A stretch of 21,359 nucleotides of DNA from the NCBI GenBank assembly GCA_009801015.1, contig VHZZ01005482.1:18556-39914 (forward strand). Direction: 5' to 3'. Shown here piece after piece: positions 1 to 9,403 of the stretch; position 1 is the stretch's first letter, and each line of letters starts with the position of its first letter. A program made the translations under genes and the position numbers. Source of the stretch: Silene noctiflora. Taxonomy: Eukaryota; Streptophyta; Magnoliopsida; Caryophyllales; Caryophyllaceae. Below the pieces are notes generated by a model. That model searched no databases and was not told the DNA's origin. It saw nothing but the letters and a program-made list of their open reading frames with translations.

Positions 1-283
1 TTTTTTTTTCCAAAAAAAAAAATCTCTATATCGTGCATGATTTGTTTAATTCTCTATCTCTATTTTTTTATATATTTTTCTCTTTACGCAATATTGTTTT
101 TTTGTTTGATGATGTATTTCTAAAGTTTCTTTTTTCCTCACTTGTTGTAGCATGTGCTTTTTTTTGCTTTAATTTGTTTTGTTCTCAGCGCAGTACATTT
201 TATTTAAATTGTTGCATTAGATGACTTAAGAAGAGTTACATGGCGTATTTTACATTGTCTTTATAGTACGATATACTAATTAT

Positions 284-420
284 CAGGGGCGGCCCTTTGA
301 ATTTGGAGGCCTTGTTCGAAATATTAGGTAGACCCTTACGAGTTACGATCGCCTGCTATTTTTTATGCATGTGGGCTATGTCGTCTCCTTTTGTGAGGTA
401 ACGGACGTTAAAACTTTATG
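284..420 (+). mobile_element. Possible hAT-like element terminus (fragment)
   Basis: The segment opens with CAGGGGCGGCCC at 284-295, a form typical of plant hAT-superfamily inverted repeats, and continues with less repetitive DNA. No matching opposite terminus (GGGCCGCCCCTG) occurs in the window and no 8-bp target duplication can be shown, so at best this is a truncated end. The right limit is arbitrary. Confidence 0.28.
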
Positions 421-676
421 AAAAATAGGTACAGTATGCTCTCAGATGATCTTGAGAGAAGAGAAAATGAAAGCTCAACCACCCAACACTTATACTTGAG
501 GAAGATGTTAATAGTTGTACAATTTGCCCTTAATCTAATTTAGGAATGTTTTAAAGGCCCGTATATAGTTCATTTTGGGAAAAACACTACATTTACGAGA
601 ATAACTTTTTGTTTTAATTAAAAACCGATGATACCTATAACAATGAAAAGTCTAACTACATACTGCAACTATATAT

Positions 677-810
677 GACCCTGATCGGACTTAATTTCAG
701 CTTTTTTCAGTTCATCAGTTCGGTTCAGTTTCATTCATTTCACTTCACTTCACTTCAGTTCAGCTCCATAAAGTTCAGTTCAGCTCTTTTCAGCCAAAAG
801 GAACACAACC
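677..810. mobile_element. Short inverted-repeat element rich in TTCAGTTCAG motifs
   Basis: The left end begins GACCCTGATCGGACTTAA and the reverse complement of the right end begins GGTTGTGTTCCTTTTGGCTG; both then run into AGCT-containing CAGTTCAG-type repeats. The interior is an array of TTCAGTT/TTCACTT units. The reverse complement aligns over about 65 bases with 7171-7240, which makes this a repeated family in this genome. No coding capacity. It is probably a nonautonomous DNA transposon, but the target duplication is unclear. Confidence 0.5.
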
Positions 811-1129
811 TATGTCCCTTTATATTGTACGACTATATGATTTCTACCGAATGACACAACTTTTATATTAAATAGAGTAATAATTCAACGGTCATCAAGT
901 ACATCAACCCCGAATTTTGTTACATTTCGAATTCAACATAGTTGAACTTTTTTATCAACTTAAGTTTATATTGTTATAGACTTATAGATGAACCTATTGG
1001 GAGCCCCGTTCCAAGTAGTACTTAGTATTTTGATAAATCAAACTCGACAAACCTGACATTGTACTTTAACATATATTTTGAAAGATTAATGGTGAAAGTT
1101 GACAATCAAAGTAACACTAGAGTACCTGA

Positions 1130-1197
1130 TAGGTCAATACGGTTGCTTGACAGTGCAAACCCTGTTGCCCGACCATATCAATCTTCAACCTCTGCAA
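1130..1197 (-). repeat. NLR 3'-flank block, copy 1, with splice-acceptor-like edge
   Basis: On the minus strand a T-rich stretch leads to TTTGCAG and then AGGTTGAAGATTGATATGG. The same arrangement (pyrimidine tract, CAG, AGGTWGATTA) recurs at 5795-5860 and 6580-6646. This copy lies about 520 bases downstream of the NLR stop codon. It could be the last exon of a spliced 3' UTR, as happens in some plant NLR genes, but that is inference; no transcript evidence is available. Confidence 0.5.
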
Positions 1198-1716
1198 ACT
1201 ACAAAGGACTGGTTAGTTCTCGTAACTATTAGAAGCAATAAGCTTAATTATAATTAGACATTTTGGAGCAGCAACATAACATAATGTAACTAGGGAGGAA
1301 AGATGACAATTTATTATTAGAAATAGTAGCATTCTGTGTATTGCTATATTTAATTATGGAACTAAATTTCTAGCACTACATTTGGCTTAAACCCTAATTT
1401 TATCTCGCTCAAGCGCACTGTTATTGATTCATTGCAAAGCATCAGTTTCATGCTATTTCAAGTGAACTGCAACTATGGATGATAATTTGATTTGAATAAA
1501 AAAAAACTACGGAGTATAATGTTAATGTGCTTCATCCATTAACGAAGATAACACATAATGAACAAGTTTAATCTGCTAAAACCTTCGCATCAGTTCTGGT
1601 ACTAATATCGATAACAATAGCAACAAATATGCTTCAACAACAAAAGGACATTCAACAGTCATTGGTATTATAGGAGGGTGGATGATATACCCCGGATTAC
1701 TGACTTCTTTTTGGTT

Positions 1717-4700
1717 TCAAAACCAGTTATCTTCTTTGGTCCAAGCGTCAGGATCAGGCCTGTTGTCCTCCAATTCCTCTGATGGAGTTAGAATACAAGT
1801 GAGGGGAATGTGTTGGATGAGAGGCCAGTCCTCTCCATTTTGTTGTTGGCATCTTTCCTTGAGCCTTTGGGAACAATGTCGAAGCTGCAGTTTCTGAAGA
1901 GACGTGAGTTTGGGCATCCACTTCGGCAGACATTCCAGTTTGTGGCAATTCCAAAGGGCGAGAGATTGGAGGGAGGTGCAGTACTGCATCCCCTCTGGTA
2001 TTTCTTCCATCTCTTGAAATCTCATCAAACCCAAGGATTGGAGGCTGCAGGGAAGGTGTTGCCATGGGATCTCTCGCAGCTCAACACTAGGACAGTCGAT
2101 TATATACAAATACTGCAAGTCAGAAAGATGCTCCAACCATCCACCCACACTCCTTAGCTTGGGGCACCTCATGATTCCTAGGAAACGCAGGGAAGACAAA
2201 ACACAGTTCTGCATCAACTCCCTTACTTCTCCTAAATTCGACTCTCTATCCTCATCCTGTATCACAATCGCTGCAAGGGACTGAAAAAATTCAGTTGGCA
2301 TTTTTGTGAGCCATTTCACGTGGTTGATTCTCAAAACCGTTGGTTTGGAATAATGTTGTGGCAATGATGGATGACCATGAGGTATGCGCCTCATATTATT
2401 CCAGGTCACTTTTCTCCCGGAATCATATATTACAAGATATTCAAGACAGGGACATGCAGGAACATACGTCAGCTTTAGGCAAGATTTTATAACAAGACTC
2501 GTCAGTTGAGGGAAACAGGGTGATGATACCCACTCTAGATGCGGTTCTTTGCTGCTAACACCATTGTCAGGGTTGACCACATGCAACCCCGATTCTGATC
2601 TCTGCCACCATCCTTTCAGCTTAGGCAACTCATCAATACTGAGTTCATCAAGGCTGGAAAAGAAGGACAGTCCTTCACCAGAGCCAGGCTTTTCTAGGTC
2701 CACATTCACCAAGTACTCCATATTCGGCAATCCCACAAGCCGTAGCTTTTTAAGGTGGGGCAGTTTCCCAGTCTGCCAAGGCAGATTTAGCAACTCCTGG
2801 CATTCATAGATCTTCAAAGAAACAAGATTGGGGAGATCAAATATTCCCGAGTTATCTCCCCTCTTCGGCCATCTCGGCATTTTCTCACCATGATACCCTT
2901 GTAACTTTAACTTCCACAAATTTTGATGTGGCTGCATCTCTTCCAACAACTCTTGCTCATACTCCTTGCTATCAGACTCATTTTGCTTTTCAAATTCAAT
3001 AGCAATCTTCTTTAGGAGTCCTTTATTCTTTAAATAGGCTCCCTCACCCTGGTCTTTCTTCACAAATTTCACATTTTTCAACGCCCCAACTTTGATCTTC
3101 AGACTCCCTTTTAAATTATTAAGGAGTTGTAGGTCTCCCAACCCATCAAAATATCGATTTGCACTTGAACTTACCCGAACACCTACTATAAATTGGCCCA
3201 GAGTATGTAGACCACTCAACATACCGATGGCTGAAGGCATACGACTCAGCAAGTTGCATCCAGCTACATTTAACGTGCTTAGATTAGCTAGCTTGCTAAC
3301 ATCATTCGGCAATTCTCCTAATCTATAGCAGTGATGTAAATCTAAAGTCTGTAGATTAACTAACTTTGTTAATGATTTGGGAAGAATTTCCAGTCTGCTA
3401 CTCCCTGAGAGATCTAAGCACCTCAAATGCAACAGTTGACCTATTGATTCTGGTAAACTTTCAGCAGATGTTTGTCTCAAGTCTAATGACCTTAAGCATG
3501 TCCATTTTGGTATTGATTTGCTTGCTAGTATCTGGTTTGCAGTACCCATACTATAACGCTTCTTAACTTGAAGAAAAGTACGAATAAGAGTCTTATCGAA
3601 GATTTTCTGTGTGTAACAGTCATACATAAGAGAGAGATGACGAATTCCAATACCCACATTTAGAGTATCATAATCGAATCTACAAATCTCATTGCCCGCT
3701 ACTTGTTCAGCAATATCATGGAAGAGATCATGCATCTTGAACCATTCGATCTCACCGTATTTATCTTGAAGGACATCTTGGAAAAAACACCTTTGTAGCA
3801 ACATGAAAAAATATTCCTCACCCAAATTCTCTAAGTTGATGTAACCTTGTGCCATCCAAAGCTGAATTAACATTTGCTTACTAATATTCCAATCTTTGGG
3901 AAAGATAGCACAGTAGGCAAAGCAAGACTTCAAGGAGGGGTCGAGTTGATGGTAACTGATCTTCAATATGCGGGTCATGGTATCATTACTTTGACTAAGA
4001 TTGGCTAGCCCATTGTTGTGAAATGATTGCCACTTAGTCTTGGGTTGACCACGCAAAAGACTCCCTACTACTCTAATAGCAAGCGGGGAACCAGCACATC
4101 TTTTAACAATCTGTTTGCCAATTCTTACAAAGTCTTCATCTCGTTGTTTAGGCAGAAACGCCATCCTTTCAAACAAACGCCAGGACTCCATTTCAGGCAA
4201 ACCTCGCAGCTCAAGCACACGATCACCTCCAATCATTTGGGCGCTTGTTTTCGAACGTGTAGTTACTACTATCCGACTGCCCTTTTGCCCTAACTTGAAA
4301 AACCCTTCAAGCTGTTGCCAATTATCATAATTTTCAGTCCACACATCATCTAACACCAGCAAATATTTTTTCCCGGCTAAATGCTTCTTAATTGCCCAAT
4401 GCATCTTCTCCAAAGAAGTTAAATCACCATTATTGACCCCAGGTAGTTCTCTCACCACCTTGCCTAGGATTTCCGTCAAGTTCCACTGTACTTGATCGTG
4501 ATCTGCAATGCAAGTCCAATTCTTTAATTGGAATGCGCTAATGACCCTAGGATCATTAAAAACAAGTTGGGCAAGAGCAGTTTTTCCCAACCCTCCCATC
4601 CCCACAATGGCTAAGAAAGAAATATCTGGCTCATCAACAACATGAGATCTCAGTATCATATCTACAATCTTATCCACATCTTCAACCCTCCCGATGATTT

Positions 4701-5187
4701 CATTGCACACAAAAGAAGATGTGTCTTCTTTTCTAAACCTCATAGGCTTATTCTCAACCTTGAAGCTAAACTTGCTACTCTTCGCCGCAATGGCATCCAA
4801 CTTTTTATTAACCTTCTTGACCTTGTTAGAGAGATTATGAGTAAGAAACTTAAAGCGAGAAAGAAAAGTTCTCACCTTGTCAGAAACTTTATCACCAGCC
4901 TCACTGAGTTGCCTCTGCTTGGCTAGTGTGAGGAACTCATCTATCACGTCATCTGCATCATACACAGCATCTTTGAGCTCTTTGATGTAGTTCTTTTCCT
5001 GACTGTTGAGCGCATCTTGCTTGGCATCAGCATCCTCAAGAACAGCTTTGACAGTTTCGACAGTGCTTTGAAGATCTACAAGCTGACGCCTGCAATCAGA
5101 AATGGAGCAAATTGCTTGGAGCTGAACCAGAGTTTGGATTGCAGTAAGGATAGTTTGCACAATAGACATTGTCGTTGCCAAGTCCAT
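1717..5187 (-). CDS. CC-NB-ARC-LRR disease resistance protein, RGA-like (intact, intronless)
   Basis: Intracellular immune receptor, 1156 aa in one uninterrupted frame. Residues 1-160 form an Rx-type coiled-coil domain with an EDVID-like motif (YDADDVIDEF, about 76-85). NB-ARC follows: P-loop GMGGLGKT (196-203), kinase-2 LLVLDDVW (276-283), RNBS-B GSRIVVTTR (303-311), GLPL-equivalent CAGSPLA (364-370), RNBS-D CFAYCAIFP (422-430) and MHD (485-487). Leucine-rich repeats run from about 550 to 1110, closing with the GEDWP...HIP signature usual at RGA C-termini (about 1118), then an acidic tail. The start is well placed: an in-frame TGA lies at 5197-5199, 9 bases upstream, and the context is AAAATGG. 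GSPLA in place of the common GLPLA is the only motif deviation noticed. The family binds ADP/ATP and triggers defence on effector detection; the pathogen recognised cannot be inferred. Confidence 0.97.
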   Translation of the reverse strand: MDLATTMSIVQTILTAIQTLVQLQAICSISDCRRQLVDLQSTVETVKAVLEDADAKQDALNSQEKNYIKELKDAVYDADDVIDEFLTLAKQRQLSEAGDKVSDKVRTFLSRFKFLTHNLSNKVKKVNKKLDAIAAKSSKFSFKVENKPMRFRKEDTSSFVCNEIIGRVEDVDKIVDMILRSHVVDEPDISFLAIVGMGGLGKTALAQLVFNDPRVISAFQLKNWTCIADHDQVQWNLTEILGKVVRELPGVNNGDLTSLEKMHWAIKKHLAGKKYLLVLDDVWTENYDNWQQLEGFFKLGQKGSRIVVTTRSKTSAQMIGGDRVLELRGLPEMESWRLFERMAFLPKQRDEDFVRIGKQIVKRCAGSPLAIRVVGSLLRGQPKTKWQSFHNNGLANLSQSNDTMTRILKISYHQLDPSLKSCFAYCAIFPKDWNISKQMLIQLWMAQGYINLENLGEEYFFMLLQRCFFQDVLQDKYGEIEWFKMHDLFHDIAEQVAGNEICRFDYDTLNVGIGIRHLSLMYDCYTQKIFDKTLIRTFLQVKKRYSMGTANQILASKSIPKWTCLRSLDLRQTSAESLPESIGQLLHLRCLDLSGSSRLEILPKSLTKLVNLQTLDLHHCYRLGELPNDVSKLANLSTLNVAGCNLLSRMPSAIGMLSGLHTLGQFIVGVRVSSSANRYFDGLGDLQLLNNLKGSLKIKVGALKNVKFVKKDQGEGAYLKNKGLLKKIAIEFEKQNESDSKEYEQELLEEMQPHQNLWKLKLQGYHGEKMPRWPKRGDNSGIFDLPNLVSLKIYECQELLNLPWQTGKLPHLKKLRLVGLPNMEYLVNVDLEKPGSGEGLSFFSSLDELSIDELPKLKGWWQRSESGLHVVNPDNGVSSKEPHLEWVSSPCFPQLTSLVIKSCLKLTYVPACPCLEYLVIYDSGRKVTWNNMRRIPHGHPSLPQHYSKPTVLRINHVKWLTKMPTEFFQSLAAIVIQDEDRESNLGEVRELMQNCVLSSLRFLGIMRCPKLRSVGGWLEHLSDLQYLYIIDCPSVELREIPWQHLPCSLQSLGLMRFQEMEEIPEGMQYCTSLQSLALWNCHKLECLPKWMPKLTSLQKLQLRHCSQRLKERCQQQNGEDWPLIQHIPLTCILTPSEELEDNRPDPDAWTKEDNWF

Positions 5188-5794
5188 TTTCGGGTTTCAG
5201 GTGTCAAATTTTTTTCTTAGAATGTGAAAATTGAAAATTCAGAGATCAAACTGTTGAGTTAAGTTGATGATTACAAATTTACAATCCATCCCAAATGATT
5301 GAGCATCATTTAATGCAAATGCACACCTGGAAGACTTTTAAGCTACTGGTGGGCCATGCGACCGCGCTGCAGGACTAAGAAGTTTATCACCTAAACATGC
5401 TCTGAAAATTTCTTCAAAGTAATTAATTTAATTTGACTTTGTGCTAAGCAATTAGAGTTATAAATCTTTTTGACAGGACACTTGAGAATATGGATTGACA
5501 ATGTTTATCAAACCCTTATAAGTTAAGAAAAGGCACATAAAAAGGCTCAAATGACAAAAGTAGAGGAAAAGACTAGTTTATAAAGTATTATCGACAACTG
5601 CAAGTCTTGTGATTAGTCAAATTTCTCAAAGTTGCGAACTCAAATAACATTGCTGGTGTGCCATGCCTGCGGGGAAGTGACGTTTTAAGCCCACAAATAT
5701 GTGTTGAAATCTAAGAGAGTATCATTGAAATTTTAATATAACAATGAAGTCGATGATGAGTAGTTGAGTACCGTTTCCAGTAAGATATCTGATG

Positions 5795-5860
5795 AAATCA
5801 ATGGAGCCTCTTAACAATGCAAACAACGCTGCCTGCCGATACTAATCAACCTCTGCGGAC
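5795..5860 (-). repeat. NLR 3'-flank block, copy 2
   Basis: On the minus strand TTTTTGTCCGCAG precedes AGGTTGATTAGTATCGGCAG. It is similar by eye over about 65 bases to 6580-6646 and more weakly to 1130-1197, including the pyrimidine tract and CAG. It sits 5' of the NLR gene rather than 3', as expected if it once belonged to a neighbouring NLR copy whose coding part is gone. Confidence 0.55.
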
Positions 5861-6271
5861 AAAAAGAAAAAAAAAACGTAATGGAAACATAATTAGTACT
5901 GAAATTATAGATCGCCATAAACTGGTAGCATGAAATAAAAAATGTTGTATGGAGTATCTTTGTAGTACCGAGGTTCCACAAAATTATACATTCCGCACAA
6001 ATAGGATTTCAGCATAGGGTAACTCTACACAAACTTCACTGTCTGATGCAACTGTTCAAATTCCATTCTCGGAATTGATAGGTTGCTAATACTATAATCT
6101 GCAGTGAGTTGCAAAAATTACAGAAGTATCCTCCATTCCTCCTATCTACGTTTAGCGTGTATCATACTATCATACGCTTGCAATTGAGGTTTGTGGGGGT
6201 TTCAGAGACCACTGAAAATAGAATTTCACAGATAATGATGAGTTGCAGGTGGNAAAAATTACTGAGCACAA

Positions 6272-6343
6272 CGGNTAAATCATGAAGAAGACGATGCAGT
6301 CATTAAACGGGTAAATCATGAAGAAGACGATNCAGTNATTGAG
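6272..6343. repeat. 36-bp tandem duplication
   Basis: Two adjacent copies of a 36-bp unit containing TAAATCATGAAGAAGACGAT start at 6272 and 6308. They are nearly identical apart from ambiguous bases and the last few positions. The ambiguous bases fall in and beside the repeat, so copy number may be an assembly artefact. Confidence 0.75.
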
Positions 6344-6406
6344 ATAAAATCCGCCACAAATGANATAATGCAACAAAATTGCAGATGGATACCCTTGAAC
6401 ATCTTT

Positions 6407-6502
6407 CAGTCCCGTNCTAATCATTTGTTTACTTTTGAGAAAAATACCCCTCATAAAGTATTACTCCCTAAAAGGGTAAATAAATAACTAGGACGGAGGG
6501 AA
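6407..6502. mobile_element. Small Stowaway-like MITE, degenerate
   Basis: The left arm reads CCCGTNCTAATCATTTGTTT. The right arm, reverse complemented, reads TTCCCTCCGTCCTAGTTATT and continues TATTTACCC. The two arms align well, and the right end carries the GGACGGAGGGA signature of Stowaway-type Tc1/mariner MITEs. It is about 96 bp, noncoding, with an eroded left tip and no clear TA duplication on the left. Confidence 0.55.
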
Positions 6503-6579
6503 TAATATCTTAAAGACGACAGTGGAGTAATTGATGTGTACCATTTTACAGACATACAGTAAGAATGTAAGTTGCCTGA

Positions 6580-6646
6580 TGTAATCAGTGGAGTCTCTGA
6601 ACATTGCAAATGATGCTGCTGCCCATATTAATCTACCTCTGCGGAT
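6580..6646 (-). repeat. NLR 3'-flank block, copy 3
   Basis: On the minus strand TTTTTTTTATCCGCAG precedes AGGTAGATTAATATGGGCAG. It is the closest relative of the block at 5795-5860 (shared CTGATG, ATCA, TGGAG, CTCT, GCAAA and ACCTCTGCGGA landmarks on the plus strand). It has the same splice-acceptor-like edge as the copy in the NLR 3' flank. Confidence 0.55.
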
Positions 6647-6829
6647 AAAAAAAATCAAGCATATGATTAACAAACTTTAAGGTAGATTAAAAATCAAGGA
6701 AATTATTAATTAACTGGAAGTAAGTATAGTTGATAAACGAACAAAAATTGATCACATATAATCTTCACCGTCCGTTTTGCTTGAGACCGTCTTGGCGTCT
6801 TAACTTAGGTTATTTCACATCCTTCTTAT

Positions 6830-7115
6830 ACCCTCGAGTCGGGTTATTTCGGGTAAAAGATCTGTTTCGGGTTTGTTGACCGAGTTTGTTTCGGGTCAAG
6901 CGGGTTGGGTTATTTCATGTCGGGTCATTTCGAGTCAATATTAAGAGAGAAAAAGTCATTTCAAGTCTTTTTGAACCAATTAGAGTTATATTTTGTCCAG
7001 TATTTCGGTTCAGGTGGGGCCAATTCGGATTTCAGGTGTTATTCGGGTATTGTAGTTCGGGTCAATTTCGGACCTTGAGTCAGCCTTTTCGGGTCAATCG
7101 ATTTTGCCAGATAAA
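6830..7115 (+). repeat. Degenerate TTTCGGGT-rich repeat tract
   Basis: Short units such as TTTCGGGT, GGGTTATTTC and TTCGGGTCAA recur irregularly through the tract. There is no exact period. An open frame through it (6886-7122) is a by-product of the repeat composition. A similar GGTTGGGTT-rich patch occurs at 20307-20430. No function is apparent. Confidence 0.6.
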
Positions 7116-7170
7116 CCTGTGAAATGTTATTTTACTTCCATTGGGCGACCAATGTGTCATGTGTGACTAC

Positions 7171-7345
7171 GGTCCAGTTCTTTTCGACTGAAAAGGGCTA
7201 AACTAAATTTATTGGGGCTAAACTAAACTAAACTAAACTGAAGTAAGACCTTATTCTTTTGGACTTAATTTCAGCTTATTTCATTTCAGTTTAGCTCTAT
7301 TCAGATCAATTAAACTTCATTTAGTCAATTTAGTTCATCTCTTTA
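7171..7345. mobile_element. Compound copy of the CTAAACT/CAGTTTAG inverted-repeat element
   Basis: It starts GGTCCAGTTCTTTTCGACTG and runs into CTAAACTAAA units, aligning with the reverse complement of the element at 677-810. At about 7247 a second, same-orientation terminus (GACCTTATTCTTTTGGACTT) begins, followed by TTTCAG/TTTAG units. This looks like two partial copies joined, or one element disrupted by another. Confidence 0.5.
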
Positions 7346-8160
7346 CAAATTAACTCATGGCTCAATACAAATGAATGTCCAAGAGCTGCCTACCCCGCCA
7401 AAGTGACCCGAGAAGCAACCCGATCCACTCAGAAATGGTGGAATTTGAAAGAGAGAATCTGTTTTTTTTCCCCTCAAATTCTTATTTTAAACAATTTTAA
7501 ATTAAGACGTAGTTAAACTTGATTTAAATAATGTTAAAACAAAAAGGGTATTGTGGTAGAATGATTGATCTTAATTTAAAACCGTTTTAAGCAACACCTA
7601 TGGTTGTTTTTTAGGAGAAGGGCAAGGTATTGAAAAATTGTAAAAAATATATGAAAGAGTAAAACTTGCAAATGTAAAACGGTAAAGTGTTAGTCCTATA
7701 TAAGATAGTTTACACTAACATAATGGATTCAAATGCAATTCTATTTGTGGCCAGTAGATATATAATACCGGTTTACAATATTGATTCAGTAAAGAGTTAT
7801 CATGCATAACTGTATAATACGATTTTATACTAATATACTCCGTAGTTGTAAAACAGATTCAAGTAGAACCTTATAAATGTGTAAAATTTGTGCTCTGTAA
7901 AATTTGTGCTAAACCCATCATAAACAATGTATTCTGTAAAATGGATTAAAGCATCTTTCAAATCAAAATTAATAATATTGATTTTAATTTATAGTTCCTA
8001 CGTCCCGATTATTTGTTTACCTATTCTATTTTAGGATGTCTTATTCATTTATTTACCTTTATATATTAGGAATATATTTCTTATGATTATTTGATCATAT
8101 TCATCCATTAAACTTCATTTGTCATCCACTAACAACCTCCAGAAATAACCCCTTATCTAC
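7346..8160. other. AT-rich intergenic sequence, no gene seen
   Basis: No coding region. A 14-bp direct duplication (GTAAAATTTGTGCT, twice with a 16-base period) lies near 7877-7910. A TACTCCGTAG fragment near 7836 and a CTACGTCCCGATTATTTG stretch near 7998 resemble eroded Stowaway-type ends. Otherwise it is AT-rich DNA without recognisable structure. Confidence 0.55.
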
Positions 8161-8162
8161 TA

Positions 8163-8370
8163 CTCCCTCCGTCCCGGTCATTTGTTGTCCTTTGGTTTTG
8201 GCACAAAGATCAAAGAAAGAGGAAGGAGCCAATTATAACATGACAAGTGGACTAAATTGAAGGTGAAAGATAAAATTACTCATCAAATGCAATCCTAAAA
8301 TAGAAAGGACAACAAATGACTGAGACACCCCAAAATGGAAAAGGCCAACAAATGACCGGGACGGAGGGAG
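8163..8370. mobile_element. Stowaway MITE (Tc1/mariner type), complete
   Basis: Element of 208 bp flanked by TA at 8161-8162 and 8371-8372. The left end is CTCCCTCCGTCCCGGTCATT and the right end is its inverted counterpart, AATGACCGGGACGGAGGGAG. The inverted repeats extend to about 30 bases (TTGTTGTCCTTT against AAAGGACAACAA-like sequence further in). It has no coding capacity. The well-preserved ends suggest a fairly recent insertion. Confidence 0.93.
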
Positions 8371-9065
8371 TATAATTTATTTATATTTATTTCATACATG
8401 TTACATCGTCCAAGAAGGCAATGTTGTTGTCTATTTATCAAAAAAATTAAAAAAAAAAATGTCTTCTTTTTTTTTTTTATCTAAAAAAATAAAAAAAGTG
8501 TGTTTTGTGTAGAGTTGTACACAAAAAAAGTTCTTATTAGTAGGCGCTTGTACTTTAAATAGAGAAACTCTTTAATTAAGCACCCAAGTCCCAACCTCGC
8601 TCACGCCCACTTCAATAGCAACCTCAAGTAGAAATGGTATTGAAAGTGTACGATTGAATTTAACGATGCTATGCATGAATGTGCAAACTAAATTTTGCAT
8701 CCTAAAATTAACCTAATCGAGTGATTTAGCAATCAACACGAAAGTACATCCTCTAATATGTCCATGAGCAAAGCTGCAAAGGCAATGACTACGTCCTCTA
8801 AATCCGAAATCCATCCGAGAGCATAGGCATAATTAGAAAGTTAACGTGATTATTAGTAATCACATTAGTTTAAGTCAACAAGTCGGATTAGTTATGTTAA
8901 TAATTACTGAGATTACTCAAATACACGCGTTATACAACGGACAAATAAATAATTATGACGGCATAAAAATATGTATCTTTTCAAGAATCGCGAGGGGCTT
9001 TGTAATAGACGTGAATTGGTCTTGGACTCTTGGTGAATGAATTAACGTCGTTTGAAAGCAAATGC

Positions 9066-9104
9066 GGCCAATTGGCCCGGATCACTTCCAGGTGAAGTGA
9101 TCCG
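9066..9104. repeat. Perfect palindrome abutting a perfect hairpin
   Basis: GGCCAATTGGCC (9066-9077) is a perfect 12-bp palindrome. It is followed without a gap by CGGATCACTTC, the loop CAGGT and GAAGTGATCCG (9078-9104), a perfect 11-bp stem. There is no T-tract after it, and in a plant nuclear context a terminator role is not expected. Function unknown. Confidence 0.8.
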
Positions 9105-9403
9105 AGCCTTGCATTACTTGGAAATGACGTGATTTAGGTCGTGCCCTAAGGGCTTTGTTCCAGCGGTTTTAATGTTAAAAGGTTGCCAAATTAGGATTGA
9201 AGTGGCGCGATTATTAGGGTGGAACTAAAGCAATATTAGAGCTGATAGCACTAATATTGTTTGAATTACACTAAATTTAAATCATACGGATCTCTCAATA
9301 ACTTACGACAACCTATGGCACTTGAAACTAATCAGCTAGTACACATATTGAGAATGTGAGTAGGTCAAATAGATAAGACAAAAATCAAAATACCATGAAA
9401 ATT

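Larger units (their letters stand above)
1..1716. other. Noncoding region: 3' flank of the NLR gene plus repeat debris
   Basis: I see no convincing coding region here. The first 200 bases are T-rich low-complexity DNA. At 284-295 is a hAT-like terminus, at 677-810 an inverted-repeat element, and at 1130-1197 a block also found twice at 5.8-6.6 kb. The part just left of 1717 should be the 3' UTR of the NLR gene. A minus-strand AATAAA at 1310-1315 is a possible but unproven poly(A) signal. Confidence 0.6.
5200..6760. other. NLR upstream region with relics of NLR flanks
   Basis: This should contain the NLR promoter (minus strand, just right of 5187), but no clear TATA box stands out. It holds two copies of the block also found in the NLR 3' flank, a 36-bp tandem repeat and a small MITE. 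A short resemblance, CTGGTGGGCCATGC near 5345 and CTGGTGTGCCATGC near 5653, hints at further internal duplication. Six ambiguous bases (6253, 6275, 6332, 6337, 6364, 6416) show poor sequence quality. No coding region is supported. Confidence 0.6.

Noticed and set aside
33..224. Open frame of 63 codons at the left edge
   Set aside because: Phe/Leu-rich translation of T-rich low-complexity DNA, with no recognisable domain.
1682..4926. Many plus-strand open frames of 66-115 codons opposite the NLR gene
   Set aside because: Shadows of the long minus-strand NLR reading frame; none shows a domain of its own.
6234..6266. Possible box C/D snoRNA (AATGATGA followed by CTGA)
   Set aside because: No terminal stem, no second box pair and poor base quality. 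Such short motifs arise by chance in AT-rich DNA.
6170..6673. Minus-strand open frames at 6170-6454 and 6488-6673
   Set aside because: They run through ambiguous bases, a tandem repeat and the NLR-flank block, with no family similarity.
8758..8826. Small open frame starting MSMSKAAKAMTTSS
   Set aside because: Only 22 codons, with no conserved family recognised and no neighbouring exon or promoter support.
8846..9040. Open frame of 64 codons left of the palindrome
   Set aside because: No domain recognised; codon content and context look like noncoding or old repeat DNA.
9078..9120. Helitron 3' end suggested by the hairpin
   Set aside because: No CTRR with T follows the stem at the expected distance on either strand.
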